A stretch of DNA of 64,000 bases from Prosapia bicincta (Eukaryota; Arthropoda; Insecta; Hemiptera; Cercopidae), in contig JBAIZL010000001.1 in NCBI GenBank assembly GCA_036971475.1, positions 213,459,075 through 213,523,074 on the forward strand, read 5' to 3'. Below, piece after piece: positions 12,169 to 25,622 of this stretch. The position numbers were made by a program, and so were the translations under genes. Positions within the stretch are counted from its first letter, which is position 1; every line of letters begins with the position of its first letter. Below the pieces are notes generated by a model. It saw only the letters and a list, made by a program, of their open reading frames with translations. It did not search any database and was not told where the DNA came from.

Positions 12169-15070
12169 TTATATACGGATACAACTGTTTACAAATATTG
12201 CACGTCCTCCGATACTTCCATATTCACGTGTTATTCTAACCCCAGTTTTAGTTATTCTTCATTAATTACCCCACTACGTTATACCTGATTACTTTCAAGA
12301 TGACAAAAGGACATTATATACGGATATAACTGTTTACAAATATTGCACGTCCTCCGATACTTCCATATTCACATGTTATTCTAACCCCAGTTTTAGTTAT
12401 TCTTCATTAATTACCCCACTACGTTATACCTGATTACTTTCAAGATGACAAAAGGACATTATATACGGATATAACTGTTTACAAATATTGCACGTCCTCC
12501 GATACTTCCATATTCACATGTTATTCTAACCCCAGTTTTAGTTATTCTTCATTAATTACCCCACTACGTTATACCTGATTACTTTCAAGATGACAAAAGG
12601 ACATTATATACGGATATAACTGTTTACAAATATTGCACGTCCTCCGATACTTCCATATTCACATGTTATTCTAACCCCAGTTTTAGTTATTCTTCATTAA
12701 TTACCCCACTACGTTATACCTGATTACTTTCAAGATGACAAAAGGACATTATATACAGATACAACTGTTTACAAATATTGCACGTCCTCCGATACTTCCA
12801 TATTCACATGTTATTCTAACCCCAGTTTTAGTTATTCTTCATTCATTACCCCACTACGTTATACCTGATTACTTTCAAGATGACAAAAGGACATTATATA
12901 CGGATATAACTGTTTACAAATATTGCACGTCCTCCGATACTTCCATATTCACGTGTTATTCTAACCCCAGTTTTAGTTATTCTTCATTCATTACCCCACT
13001 ACGTTATACCTGATTACTTTCAAGATGACAAAAGGACATTATATACGGATACAACTGTTTACAAATATTGCACGTCCTCCGATACTTCCATATTCACATG
13101 TTATTCTAACCCCAGTTTTAGTTATTCTTCATTCATTACCCCACTACGTTATACCTGATTACTTTCAAGATGACAAAAGGACATTATATACGGATATAAC
13201 TGTTTACAAATATTGCACGTCCTCCGATACTTCCATATTCACATGTTATTCTAACCCCAGTTTTAGTTATTCTTCATTAATTACCCCACTACGTTATACC
13301 TGATTACTTTCAAGATGACAAAAGGACATTATTTACGGATATAACTGTTTACAAATATTGCACGTCCTCCGATACTTCCATATTCACATGTTATTCTAAC
13401 CCCAGTTTTAGTTATTCTTCATTAATTACCCCACTACGTTATACCTGATTACTTTCAAGATGACAAAAGGACATTATATACGGATACAACTGTTTACAAA
13501 TATTGCACGTCCTCCGATACTTCCATATTCACATGTTATTCTAACCCCAGTTTTAGTTATTCTTCATTAATTACCCCACTACGTTATACCTGATTACTTT
13601 CAAGATGACAAAAGGACATTATATACGGATATAACTGTTTACAAATATTGCACGTCCTCCGATACTTCCATATTCACATGTTATTCTAACCCCAGTTTTA
13701 GTTATTCTTCATTAATTACCCCACTACGTTATACCTGATTACTTTCAAGATGACAAAAGGACATTATATACGGATATAACTGTTTACAAATATTGCACGT
13801 CCTCCGATACTTCCATATTCACATGTTATTCTAACCCCAGTTTTAGTTATTCTTCATTAATTACCCCACTACGTTATACCTGATTACTTTCAAGATGACA
13901 AAAGGACATTATATACGGATACAACTGTTTACAAATATTGCACGTCCTCCGATACTTCCATATTCACATGTTATTCTAACCCCAGTTTTAGTTATTCTTC
14001 ATTAATTACCCCACTACGTTATACCTGATTACTTTCAAGATGACAAAAGGACATTATATACGGATATAACTGTTTACAAATATTGCACGTCCTCCGATAC
14101 TTCCATATTCACGTGTTATTCTAACCCCAGTTTTAGTTATTCTTCATTCATTACCCCACTACGTTATACCTGATTACTTTCAAGATGACAAAAGGACATT
14201 ATATACAGATACAACTGTTTACAAATATTGCACGTCCTCCGATACTTCCATATTCACATGTTATTCTAACCCCAGTTTTAGTTATTCTTCATTCATTACC
14301 CCACTACGTTATACCTGATTACTTTCAAGATGACAAAAGGACATTATATACGGATACAACTGTTTACAAATATTGCACGTCCTCCGATACTTCCATATTC
14401 ACATGTTATTCTAACCCCAGTTTTAGTTATTCTTCATTAATTACCCCACTACGTTATACCTGATTACTTTCAAGATGACAAAAGGACATTATATACAGAT
14501 ACAACTGTTTACAAATATTGCACGTCCTCCGATACTTCCATATTCACATGTTATTCTAACCCCAGTTTTAGTTATTCTTCATTCATTACCCCACTACGTT
14601 ATACCTGATTACTTTCAAGATGACAAAAGGACATTATATACGGATACAACTGTTTACAAATATTGCACGTCCTCCGATACTTCCATATTCACATGTTATT
14701 CTAACCCCAGTTTTAGTTATTCTTCATTAATTACCCCACTACGTTATACCTGATTACTTTCAAGATGACAAAAGGACATTATATACGGATATAACTGTTT
14801 ACAAATATTGCACGTCCTCCGATACTTCCATATTCACATGTTATTCTAACCCCAGTTTTAGTTATTCTTCATTAATTACCCCACTACGTTATACCAGATT
14901 ACTTTCAAGATGACAAAAGGACATTATATACAGATACAACTGTTTACAAATATTGCACGTCCTCCGATACTTCCATATTCACATGTTATTCTAACCCCAG
15001 TTTTAGTTATTCTTCATTCATTACCCCACTACGTTATACCTGATTACGTTCAAGATGACAAAAGGACATT
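12169..15070 (+). repeat. 145-bp satellite array, 20 copies
   Basis: AT-rich units of 145 bp repeat 20 times with only scattered substitutions and no length change. The unit runs from ATATACGGATAYAACTG to GATGACAAAAGGACAT. Variable sites include GGATATAAC/GGATACAAC/AGATACAAC, ACATGTT/ACGTGTT and TTAATTACC/TTCATTACC. Units 15-16 and 17-18 are copies of the same pair, so some two-unit duplication occurred. The 145-bp length is close to the DNA in a nucleosome core, as in many animal satellites. The open frames (92 codons over two units) are not considered genes. The last unit passes without a gap into a LINE coding remnant at 15055-15072. Confidence 0.97.
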
Positions 15071-15335
15071 GCAATCAACAGAGCCACCTGTACCAGATTG
15101 GCCTCGCGGATCCCCGACCTGGTCTTTGTGCAACAATGGAGAGGGAACAGCCGACCACCTGGCTGTCTGTGGGGCTCTGGAGGTAGAGGGAATGGCAGGG
15201 CTGTACTAATGACCCAAAGGCCAAGGATGTGACTCTTTGGACAGAACGTTTAGATTGTCCTCGACAAAGAAGGCACTTTGGGAAGTTCAGAAGTTTTCTT
15301 GGTATCTTTGGATTTTGGACAGAACTATTTGTTAT
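15055..15335 (+). pseudogene. LINE retrotransposon C-terminal fragment (RT/RNase H type)
   Basis: The plus strand reads TKGHCNQQSHLYQIGLADP at 15058-15114. After a frameshift near 15115-15122 it reads SLCNNGEGTADHLAVCGALE. Both match the region after RNase H in I/R1/Jockey-type LINEs: L(T/K)GHC--l--HL--iGL-D, then C-lC----ET--HLl--C-aL. This is a Cys/His cluster thought to bind nucleic acid. The frame then ends near 15207. Following sequence to about 15335 could be 3' coding or UTR remnant. There is no reverse transcriptase core, so this is a 5'-truncated, frameshifted relic. Its first codons (TKGH) are the last bases of the 145-bp satellite unit, so the two features share sequence. Confidence 0.6.
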
Positions 15336-15965
15336 ATTATTATGATTGTTTTATTTCTAGTATTGCTTCCACATTGGTGACGTAATAAAAAAACAATACA
15401 CAACAAATTGATTTTCGAAAACATATTAAATTATAACCGTCGTCAATGTTTAGTTTTTTTCAGGCATATGAAATCGTATGAAACTATTATATAAAATAAT
15501 TTTGCCCCTGATTCTAAAATTGAAAATACTAAAGCTAGGACTGTTATGGTTATAAATAACGGATTAATGAAAGTTTCCCAACATAAAGCAACAGTTTCTT
15601 TATTCAATAATAACGGATTAATGAAATTTTCCTAACATACAGCAAAAGTTTCTTTATTCAATAATAACGATTGAAGTGATTTTTTTTGTAAAACAATCTA
15701 TTTTAACCCGATACTATGTTGATACATTACCAAATACGTACAGGCATATCGTTATTTATTGTAGTATGAAATAGTTTTATACTTAATATGGAAACATTCA
15801 GTTTATACAGTCTCATGAGAAAGTCCTTCTAGGTTAGGTTGGCATTTTTCAAATATGAAGCACTATCCACGGCCTTATAAATTAAAAATATTAGTTTGCT
15901 CTTTTTTATAATGTATTTTTAAGTAGCATGTGTGAAAAGGAAGTAATTAGTAGGTTTTGCAATTA
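15336..15965. other. Unique AT-rich spacer with a 54-bp duplication
   Basis: No gene seen. Positions 15556-15609 and 15610-15663 are two tandem copies of a 54-bp sequence starting ATAACGGATTAATGAAA, followed by the start of a third. The copies differ at a few sites. Confidence 0.7.
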
Positions 15966-17406
15966 TAGTAAACTTTGAGCAAAAATACATTTTAATATTA
16001 GTTAGGCCTACATTAAGAAAACTTTGAGCAAAAATACATTTTAATATTAGTTAGGCCTACATTAAGAAAACTTTGAGCAAAAATACATTTTAATATTAGT
16101 TAGGCCTACATTAAGAAAACTTTGAGCAAAAATACATTTTAATATTAGCTAGGCCTACATTAAGAAAACTTTGAGCAAAAATACATTTTAATATTAGTTA
16201 GGCCTACATTAAGAAAACTTTGAGCAAAAATACATTTTAATATTAGTTAGGCCTACATTAAGAAAACTTTGAGCAAAAATACATTTTAATATTAGCTAGG
16301 CCTACATTAAGAAAACTTTGAGCAAAAATACATTTTAATATTAGTTAGGCATACATTAAGAAAACTTTGAGCAAAAATAGCCTACATTTTAATATTAGTT
16401 AGGCCTATATTAAGAAAACTTTGAGCAAAAATACATTTTAATATTAGTTAGGCCTACATTAAGAAAACTTTGAGCAAAAATACATTTTAATATTAGTTAG
16501 GCCTACATTAAGAAAACTTTGAGCAAAAATACATTTTAATTTTAGCTAGGCCTACATTAAGAAAACTTTGAGCAAAAATACATTTTAATATTAGTTAGGC
16601 CTACATTAAGAAAACTTTGAGCAAAAATACATTTTAATATTAGTTAGGCCTACATTAAGAAAACTTTGAGCAAAAATACATTTTAATATTAGTTAGGCCT
16701 ACATTAAGAAAACTTTGGGCAAAAATACATTTTAATATTAGCTAGGCCTACATTAAGAAAACTTTAAGCAAAAATACATTTTTATATTAGTTAGGCCTAC
16801 ACTAAGAAAACTTTTAGCAAAAATACATTTTAATATTAGTTAGGCCTACATTAAGAAAACTTTTAGCAAAAATACATTTTAATATTAGTTAGGCCTACAT
16901 TAAGAAAACTTTGAGCAAAAATACATTTTAATATTAGTTAGGCCTACATTAAGAAAACCTTGAGCAAAAATACATTTTAATATTAGTTAGGCCTACATTA
17001 AGAAAACTTTGAGCAGAAATACATTTTAATATTAGTTAGGCCTACATTAAGAAAACTTTGAGCAAAAATACATTTTAATATTAGCTAGGCCTACATTAAG
17101 AAAACTTTGAGCAAAAATACATTTTAATATTAGCTAGGCCTACATTAAGAAAACTTTGAGCAAAAATACATTTTAATATTAGTTAGGCCTACATTTAGAA
17201 AACTTTGAGCAAAAATACATTTTAATATTAGTTAGGCCTACATTTAGAAAACTTTGAGCAAAAATACATTTTAATATTAGTTAGGCCTACATTAAGAAAA
17301 CTTTGAGCAAAAATACATTTTAATATTAGTTAGGCCTACATTAAGAAAACTTTGAGCAAAAATACATTTTAACATTAGTTAGGCCTACATTAAGAAAACT
17401 TTTAGC
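15966..17406 (+). repeat. 49-bp tandem array, about 29 copies, each with TAGGCCTA
   Basis: The unit is 49 bp: AAAACTTTGAGCAAAAATAC, then ATTTTAATATTAG, then (T/C)TAGGCCTACATTAAG. Nearly every copy contains the palindromic octamer TAGGCCTA. Variants include GCTAGG for GTTAGG, TTTTAGC for TTTGAGC, and one AGGCATAC. One unit near 16378-16384 has an extra 5 bp that turns AAAAATACATT into AAAAATAGCCTACATT. No coding potential. Confidence 0.96.
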
Positions 17407-19204
17407 ACTTACGTTCAACTCTCTCGCTTGCCCCCCGCTTCCAATAGGTTCTGGTTCCATACAATTTCCCTTTTCTAAGTTTTAAATGTTGTCAAAACGC
17501 AAAATAAGGACAAAAATGAAGAGTGGTTATAAAAAAAATTAATTTGACAAAAATAACTTCAACTCGCGATTCCGTCTACATCTTTTAATTAAATTCCATC
17601 AGAAGATTTTGTGACGTGACGACTGATGCCCATTTCCGCCACTCAAAGAACAACGCATTTCATTATTTCGAACTACCCCCATCCCCTAAAGTTTGCATTC
17701 GAAGCGTGTATTGTCACCTATTGACAAAGAGCGTCTATCTAACACCCCTTTCTTTCTTAATATCTGTCAAATGCACACGAATTTTTAAACAGAGTTTTTT
17801 TTATTTTCCCCCAACTTCTTTTTCTTCCCTCTTTTCTGCTTTTCAATATGTGAAACCGCTCTGCTGTGCCGGCATTGTTGGCTTGAAAACACTCTCCCCT
17901 CCCACCTCCAAGTTTTGCTTTAACTCGAATATAATATCGAAAGAGGTACAACTATGCTGGTATTGTGTTCTACACAAATTCGCATTTTCCAAAGCATGTT
18001 CATCACTTTCTCTATAAAAATATATGTCTCAGAAGACAAACTAAATAACTTATAAATACCTTCGCCAAGGGTTGAGTTTAAATACACGGCCTCATATAAA
18101 TATAATTTGAAGTAAGCCTACATTTCTCAGAATTTGAACTATAAAGTAAAGTATGTAATTAACGTTGTTGTGGTCAAATATTAAAATATTCTAGTAATAA
18201 CTTCCATTTTGTTTAAGCTTAATAATTTCAAAGTATATAGCCGTAAAGAAACTTCCCAAATACAAAACAGGATTGCGGGTAGGCATTAGGGGTCTCTAGT
18301 TGAGGGTAAGTCAGCTGCCGTGCCCACAGGATGCAGTAACCTTATCCCAGGACCAGGGGTTGCGTGCAACGAAATAAGCGTACACCAGAATATTTGATCT
18401 TACCATCTGACTTCTTTGGTCTTATCCAATACATTGTTTGGATTTAGGAAAGCGATCTTAAACAAGACATGTCTCTTGTTTCTAGGTATTTGTATGCAGT
18501 TTTTGTTTTTAATTCTTTCGTCCGACTTGATATACTTTGTTTTTCTGCTCTTTCCTTCTAATTGTAACTCCAATCTTATGTGCATTCGACTCGTAGTTTC
18601 AGATTCTTTTTTTCAAAAAATAAATGGCATCCTTTTCTCTTGAGTTAGAATTCAGAATTGTGTAGTTGATTTTGGGTGTCAAACCTTTACAGCGCTTGTT
18701 ATTCGGTGTCTTCTTTGATGGCACGGCCTTAGGGAGTCTGGGATATCAGAGTTCTCCAATCATTGATCGAGGAAATAATAAAAAAATGTCCAAGTTTCTC
18801 ATTTTGAAGGGCTTGTGAATTAATTAAAAGAAACCCTTTCTGGCGTCTTCTTTCTTCAAAAAAGCTAGGAAAGCACACATCTTGATTGAAGGTAGAATCT
18901 CTCCTTACAAGCGGGTAAGTATTAAGAGCTACCTACCTAAATCCATATACCTTAAGCTATTGGTAGAAATGCTCGCTTAATAATTGGAGGTGGGTGGACT
19001 TATGGGGGATTTCGTGCTTTTGTTCACTGTATGATGGATTATTTCTACACATTTAACACACTTGATGATATTCGGCTATCTGATTTATCACATTCGAGTA
19101 AGCGTCAAGGCCACGTCGTACCTATGTTCAGAGAGTGTTGTAAAGCGCGGCTGATGAAAATCACGCCCACTGAAATTCGTGGTCAGTAGTCAATAAACAA
19201 TGTG
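17407..19204. other. Unique sequence, no supported gene
   Basis: A 133-codon open frame at 17616-18017 (+) and a 75-codon frame at 18416-18643 (+) show no recognisable domain. Their composition is that of AT-rich intergenic DNA. A GC-richer stretch at 18270-18375 does not match any RNA or element I know. Confidence 0.4.
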
Positions 19205-19222
19205 CTCTCTCTCTCTCTCTCT
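19205..19222 (+). repeat. (CT)9 microsatellite
   Basis: Nine uninterrupted CT dinucleotides. Confidence 0.95.
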
Positions 19223-19670
19223 ACACACATTTATTAATTTTAAACTAAAAATTTTATATATTAAAATACTTTGACTTACGTCACACTTTATACAGGTTTT
19301 CAAATTTTGGTTAAAAGACAAAAGTAAATTTTCTGATTTAGAGGAGGTTAAAATAGGATTTCAAGCAGCGTTAATTTTTGAATTCACTTTTGACTTTTTT
19401 TTTTAAATTTAAATACAGTAGTTATATAAGAAGGTTACGAGTATGTTATGAGTAGTGTACGAGAAGATACATGAGAAGGAATATTTAAACTGAACTCGAT
19501 TTTCGCAGACTTGTGCCTGGGTGCAATTTCACTTGGTGTAATTTCCACTGGGTGTTTTTCATATACTCATATCAAGAATCATGGGGCCATTACGTCTTTT
19601 CTTGGAACCATCTAACCTTACCCTTCTTCCCCTCCCATTAGAGGAAAGATCTAGTAATAAATCCATCCGT

Positions 19671-19956
19671 GATCATTCTACACACGATTCCTTGATCATT
19701 CTACACACGATTCCTTGATCATTCTACACACGATTCCTTGATCATTCTACACACGATTCCTTGATCATTCTACACACGATTCCTTGATCATTCTACACAC
19801 GATTCCTTGATCATTCTACACACGATTCCTTGATCATTCTACACACGATTCCTTGATCATTCTACACACGATTCCTTAATCATTCTACACACGATTCCTT
19901 GATCATTCTACACACGATTCCTTGATCATTCTACACACGATTCCTTGATCATTCTA
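19671..19956 (+). repeat. 23-bp tandem array, 12.4 copies
   Basis: The 23-bp unit GATCATTCTACACACGATTC + CTT repeats 12 times and ends in a partial copy. All copies look identical except one CTTAATCATT variant at about 19875. The junction of units forms the palindrome TGATCA. Confidence 0.96.
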
Positions 19957-22786
19957 TATTACATTAATCCTACTAATATCCGTTGCTCCCATATGTACGC
20001 AATAATGGATAAAGTTCTAGCGATTTGAAAATTTAAGAAAATGAAATATTACATTATGTTTACAAGTAGACGAAATTGAACTTTTTAAAATATCAGTTTC
20101 ACATAGAACTGACAAATTAAATAAAAGGAAACGAACGTTTCCGATGAACAAAACACAAAACATTTTAGAGAACAAACTCGATTTGTTTGGATTCGCAGGA
20201 AAATATTTCTCAGACAAGTAAGGGTAAGCAAGGGGGGTCGGATTCATTAGTGTTCATGCAGGCTTCACTCGTACAAAGGAAAACCCATTTGTAACTTTGT
20301 TAAATGACCTATGAATGTCCCCTATAATAGTCATCAATTGTGACTTTTATACTACTATCATTTTATATATTTGTACATTGAAAGGGTCTAACTTAAAGAA
20401 CAACAATGGGTTAGCAGCCATTCCTTAGAAGTTGCGTCGTTACTTAACCTCAAACCAAGTGGAATGATTCAATTGTGGATTAGAAACGGACGGGCGATGG
20501 CTGTACAGGGGGGAAACTCTGTTCTTAGTTTGTTTATACTTTAAGTTCAAGAATAAATAGTTCTTCATCTTTATGTAAATAATATTTAAATAACTTGAAT
20601 CAAGTTCTGCTCTGTGAATTCCAATATTAACGTATTGTTAATATTATGATGGAATCGAAAAGTATACAAATTCATACCCAATACAGATACTCCGGCAACG
20701 ATGGAAACATTATTTTTATCAATTTGAGTTTTTAACGGAATCTTAGATATCAAAGAAATTAATATTAGGCCTATAAGTTAAAGTTTAGCTTGTGAGATTA
20801 AATAAATAATAAATGCAGAATTTATTTATCATATCCTGTGTAGTTGAACTCACAGTGTAGCTTAATCACTGAAGATGACAACATGGTTGCCAAAAAATGG
20901 TTTTGATAAAATTTGTGTTGTGATAGGTGTTTACACGCGTGCATTTATTATAAAGAAATTATTGTCAACATGATTGATAAGGCAGTGGAAGTTTTCAAAT
21001 AGTTGCTAAGACCTGCAGTCAGGAAATGTTACATGATCGAGTATTAAAGTACAAAACAGTTTATTTTGAAAATAATAGTCAATCTCTACGTGTCAGGCAG
21101 TAAATACATATTGGTCTTTATTCAATCAACCTTTTCTGAGATAGAGAGGAGCTCTAGATATAATATTATGGCATATGCTAGATACGATCAAGTTCCTGGA
21201 CAGTATGCAACCACCAAGTGACGGTTTCAAAAGAGACTTCAACACCAGTCGTTATGCATAAAATCATTGGCAACAATGAAGTGTCTTCCTTTTTCTAGAC
21301 CAGGAGAAAGTGCGGTACTAGAATACTAGAAGTACCCCTTCATACTGCGTTACCAGAATATTCGAAAAGTTCAGAAATTATAAGTATAGAGATCATTTCA
21401 AAGGAAACATTTCACACGATCATTTCAATTTGGGGGAAATTAAAAACAAACATATATAAAGAGCGCGTAAAAGAATAAACACTTATAAACAAGTGAAAGG
21501 ATATTGACAAGAACAATATTTTAAACGAAATCATCGTCTTGTAAGCCAGAGGAAGACAATAAGTGGATGGAAGCCCTTAGAAGAAGAAATTAGATTTGAA
21601 ATGACGGGCCTGATGTTGAAAGAGATATTCTTTAATAAACGACAAATCAGAATGTGAGGTCAAGACTGTATCTATGGGAAAATAGTGTAGCTTAGGAGTG
21701 CGTAGCTGTTTGTGTTCTAGTCAACAGACAGCAAAGGTAAACAACCGACTATCGTTTTACGCTTGGTATTATAACCTAAGTTATTTAAAATATAACTTTT
21801 CCTTTAGGTTATATATTTAATTACCTTAAAACTCTTCAGTCTTACCTTCAGGTTTCTAATTAATTAACACCAATATCAAATTTAACATCACTTGCATTTA
21901 TTCCTGACATTTAATTACTTACACATTATACCAAATTACCTTAATACTATTTAGTGACAAGATTGATTGCTTAACTAATATTACAATTACAAAAAAAAGA
22001 TGGACTCTTGAGGCTTTAGGCTATTACAATAAAGTTTAATAATGACAGTGTTAATTGCTCTTTCTCTCAGGTCGTTATTATGGATCTTTTTTTATAAATT
22101 AGAACGTGGTGAAAAAAAACCTAGATTATTATGTTATACTAATGCATTTAAAATTGTTTCGAATTTTCTGTTTGTAAAGCTCTGTTGGCTAATTTTAATA
22201 TAAAAATAAAGTACGTATTGTTTGTTGATTTCCTGGGATCTTGACCGTTGAAACTGCTTCGATGCACTTTCACATAACTAACTTATTTTTCCTAATTCTA
22301 TACTAAATTATTTACGTCGCGCTTATACAAAAAATTACATTTCCCTTAATTCTATTAAACAACATTTACCCCTTATTAACATTGCTGACACTTAGTTCCC
22401 CCCCCAATACGTCTGCCCTCTTCTGAAGTTCCTCCAAGACTTCTCGATCATTTCTTTTTATAACCTCGCATCACCTCTCCCCCCTTACGTATTTTTTTAA
22501 AATTTGGTTATCCTCACACCCATCTACAAAGAGCCTTCCCTAAAGGTACAGTGTTATTATAAACTCAGGTATTTTGGTCCTTGGAAAGTCCTATCTTAAA
22601 ATAGTTGGACCCTTCTTTTGTCACAGTTTCCCACAGCCCTTCTATGACTACTTGAAATAGAACAATGGTTACGTACATTGTCCGTATTTTTAGTAACTAT
22701 TCTGGTCACTTAATATATCTTTAGCCTCACACGTTATATTACTGTACAAACCTCATGAACTCTCCAAGCAATAACGTTCCCTCCTA
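19957..22786. other. Unique AT-rich spacer, no supported gene
   Basis: I see no coding signal, RNA gene or clear element. Isolated motifs are TAGGCCTA at 20766-20773 and TAGGCTA at 22017-22023. The 76-codon minus frame at 20017-20247 is not recognisable. Confidence 0.5.
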
Positions 22787-23544
22787 GTAGGTGGCTAACC
22801 CCTGAAACTAGAAGATCCACTAAACTGTCGGTGGCTAACCCCTGGAACTAGAAGATCCACTAAACTGTCGGTGGCTAACCCCTGGAACTAGAAGATCCAC
22901 TAAGCTGTCCGTAAAGTGTAGGTGGCTAACCCCTGGAACTAGAAGATCCACTAAACTGTCCGTAAAGTGTAGTTGGCTAACCCCTGGAACTAGAAGATCC
23001 ACTAAACTGTCGGTGGCTAACCCCTGGAACTAGAAGATCCACTAAGCTGTCCGTAAAGTGTAGGTGGCTAACCCCTGGAACTAGAAGATCCACTAAACTG
23101 TCCGTAAAGTGTAGTTGGCTAACCCCTGGAACTAGAAGATCCACTAAACTGTCCGTAAAGTGTAGTTGGCTAACCCCTGAAACTAGAAGATCCACTAAAC
23201 TGTCCGTAAAGTGTAGTTGGCTAACCCCTGAAACTAGAAGATCCACTAAACTGTCGGTGGCTAACCCCTGGAACTAGAAGATCCACTAAGCTGTCCGTAA
23301 AGTGTAGTTGGCTAACCCCTGGAACTAGAAGATCCACTAAACTGTCCGTAAAGTGTAGTTGGCTAACCCCTGAAACTAGAAGATCCACTAAACTGTCGGT
23401 GGCTAACCCCTGGAACTAGAAGATCCACTAAGCTGTCCGTAAAGTGTAGGTGGCTAACCCCTGGAACTAGAAGATCCACTAAACTGTCCGTAAAGTGTAG
23501 TTGGCTAACCCCTGGAACTAGAAGATCCACTAAACTGTCGGTGG

Positions 23545-24112
23545 CTAACCCCTGGAACTAGAAGATCCACTAAACTGTCGGTGGCTAACCCCTGGAACTA
23601 GAAGATCCACTAAGCTGTCCGTAAAGTGTAGGTGGCTAACCCCTGGAACTAGAAGATCCACTAAACTGTCCGTAAAGTGTAGGTGGCTAACCCCTGGAAC
23701 TAGAAGATCCACTAAGCTGTCCGTAAAGTGTAGGTGGCTAACCCCTGGAACTAGAAGATCCACTAAACTGTCCGTAAAGTGTAGTTGGCTAACCCCTGGA
23801 ACTAGAAGATCCACTAAACTGTCGGTGGCTAACCCCTGGAACTAGAAGATCCACTAAACTGTCGGTGGCTAACCCCTGGAACTAGAAGATCCACTAAGCT
23901 GTCCGTAAAGTGTAGGTGGCTAACCCCTGGAACTAGAAGATCCACTAAACTGTCCGTAAAGTGTAGGTGGCTAACCCCTGGAACTAGAAGATCCACTAAG
24001 CTGTCCGTAAAGTGTAGGTGGCTAACCCCTGGAACTAGAAGATCCACTAAACTGTCCGTAAAGTGTAGTTGGCTAACCCCTGGAACTAGAAGATCCACTA
24101 AACTGTCGGTGG
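23545..24112 (+). repeat. 284-bp higher-order unit, two copies
   Basis: Positions 23545-23828 and 23829-24112 match unit for unit. The 284 bp equals four 51-bp and two 40-bp units. A less similar version lies 568 bp (2 x 284) upstream. Confidence 0.85.
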
Positions 24113-24138
24113 CTAACCCCTGGAACTAGAAGATCCAC

Positions 24139-25622
24139 TAAGCTGTCCGTAAAGTGTAGGTGGCTACCCCTGAAACTAAAAGATCCACTAAACTGTCCGT
24201 AAAGTGTAGGTGGCTAACCCCTGGAACTAGAAGATCCACTAAATTGTCCGTAAAGTGTAGGTGGCTAACCCCTGGAGCTAGAAGATCCACTAAACTGTCC
24301 GTAAAGTGTAGGTGGCTAACCCCTGGAACTAAAAGATCCACTAAACTGTCCGTAAAGTGTAGGTGGCTAACCCCTGGAACTAGAAGATCCACTAAACTGT
24401 CCGTAAAGTGTAGGTGGCTAACCCCTGGAACTAAAAGATCCACTAAACTGTCCGTAAAGTGTAGGTGGCTAACCCCTGGAACTAGAAGATCCACTAAACT
24501 GTCCGTAAAGTGTAGGTGGCTAACCCCTGGAACTAGAAGATCCACTAAACTGTCCGTAAAGTGTAGGTGGCTAACCCCTGAAACTAAAAGATCCACTAAA
24601 CTGTCCGTAAAGTGTAGGTGGCTAACCCCTGGAACTAGAATATCCACTAAACTGTCCGTAAAGTGTAGGTGGCTAACACCTGGAACTAGAAGATCCACTA
24701 AACTGTCCGTAAAGTGTAGGTGGCTAACCCCTGGAACTAGAAGATCCACTAAACTGTCCGTAAAGTGTAGGTGGCTAACCCCTGGAACTAGAAGATCCAC
24801 TAAACGTTCGGTGGCTAACCCCTGGAACTAGAAGATCCACTAAACTGTCGGTGGCTAACCCCTGGAACTAGAAGATCCACTAAGCTGTCCGTAAAGTGTA
24901 GGTGGCTACCCCTGAAACTAAAAGATCCACTAAACTGTCCGTAAAGTGTAGGTGGCTAACCCCTGGAACTAGAAGATCCACTAAACTGTCCGTAAAGTGT
25001 AGGTGGCTAACCCCTGGAACTAGAAGATCCACTAAACTGTCCGTAAAGTGTAGGTGGCTAACCCCTGAAACTAGAAGATCCACTAAACTGTCCGTAAAGT
25101 GTAGGTGGCTAACCCTTGGAACTAGAAGATCCACTAAACTGTCCGTAAAGTGTAGGTGGCTAACCCCTGGAACTAGAAGATCCACTAAACTGTCCGTAAA
25201 GTGTAGGTGGCTAACCCCTGGAACTAGAAGATCCACTAAACTGTCCGTAAAGTGTAGGTGGCTAACCCCTGGAACTAGAAGATCCACTAAACTGTCCGTA
25301 AAGTGTAGGTGGCTAACCCCTGGAACTAGAAGATCCACTAAACTGTCCGTAAAGTGTAGGTGGCTAACCCCAGGAACTAGAAGATCCACTAAACTGTCCG
25401 TAAAGTGTAGTTGGCTAACCCCTGGAACTAGAAGATCCACTAAACTGTCGGTGGCTAACCCCTGGAACTAGAAGATCCACTAAACTGTCGGTGGCTAACC
25501 CCTGGCACTAGAAGATCCACTAAACTGTCGGTGGCTAACCCCTGGAACTAGAAGATCCACTAAACTGTCCGTAAAGTGTAGGTGGCTAACCCCTGGAACT
25601 AAAAGATCCACTAAACTGTCCG
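24139..25622 (+). repeat. 742-bp higher-order unit, about two copies
   Basis: A one-base-short unit containing GGTGGCTACCCCTGAAAC occurs at about 24160 and 24902, 742 bp apart. Both are followed by long runs of 51-bp units and two 40-bp units. The sum 50 + 12 x 51 + 2 x 40 equals 742. Confidence 0.7.

Noticed and set aside
17616..18017. 133-codon open frame as a gene
   Set aside because: No domain, no codon or composition difference from surrounding AT-rich DNA, and an overlapping minus frame.
20860..20920. LINE 3' end suggested by CACTGAAGATGACAACATGG
   Set aside because: A short suggestive phrase only; translation in all frames gives no retrotransposon motif.
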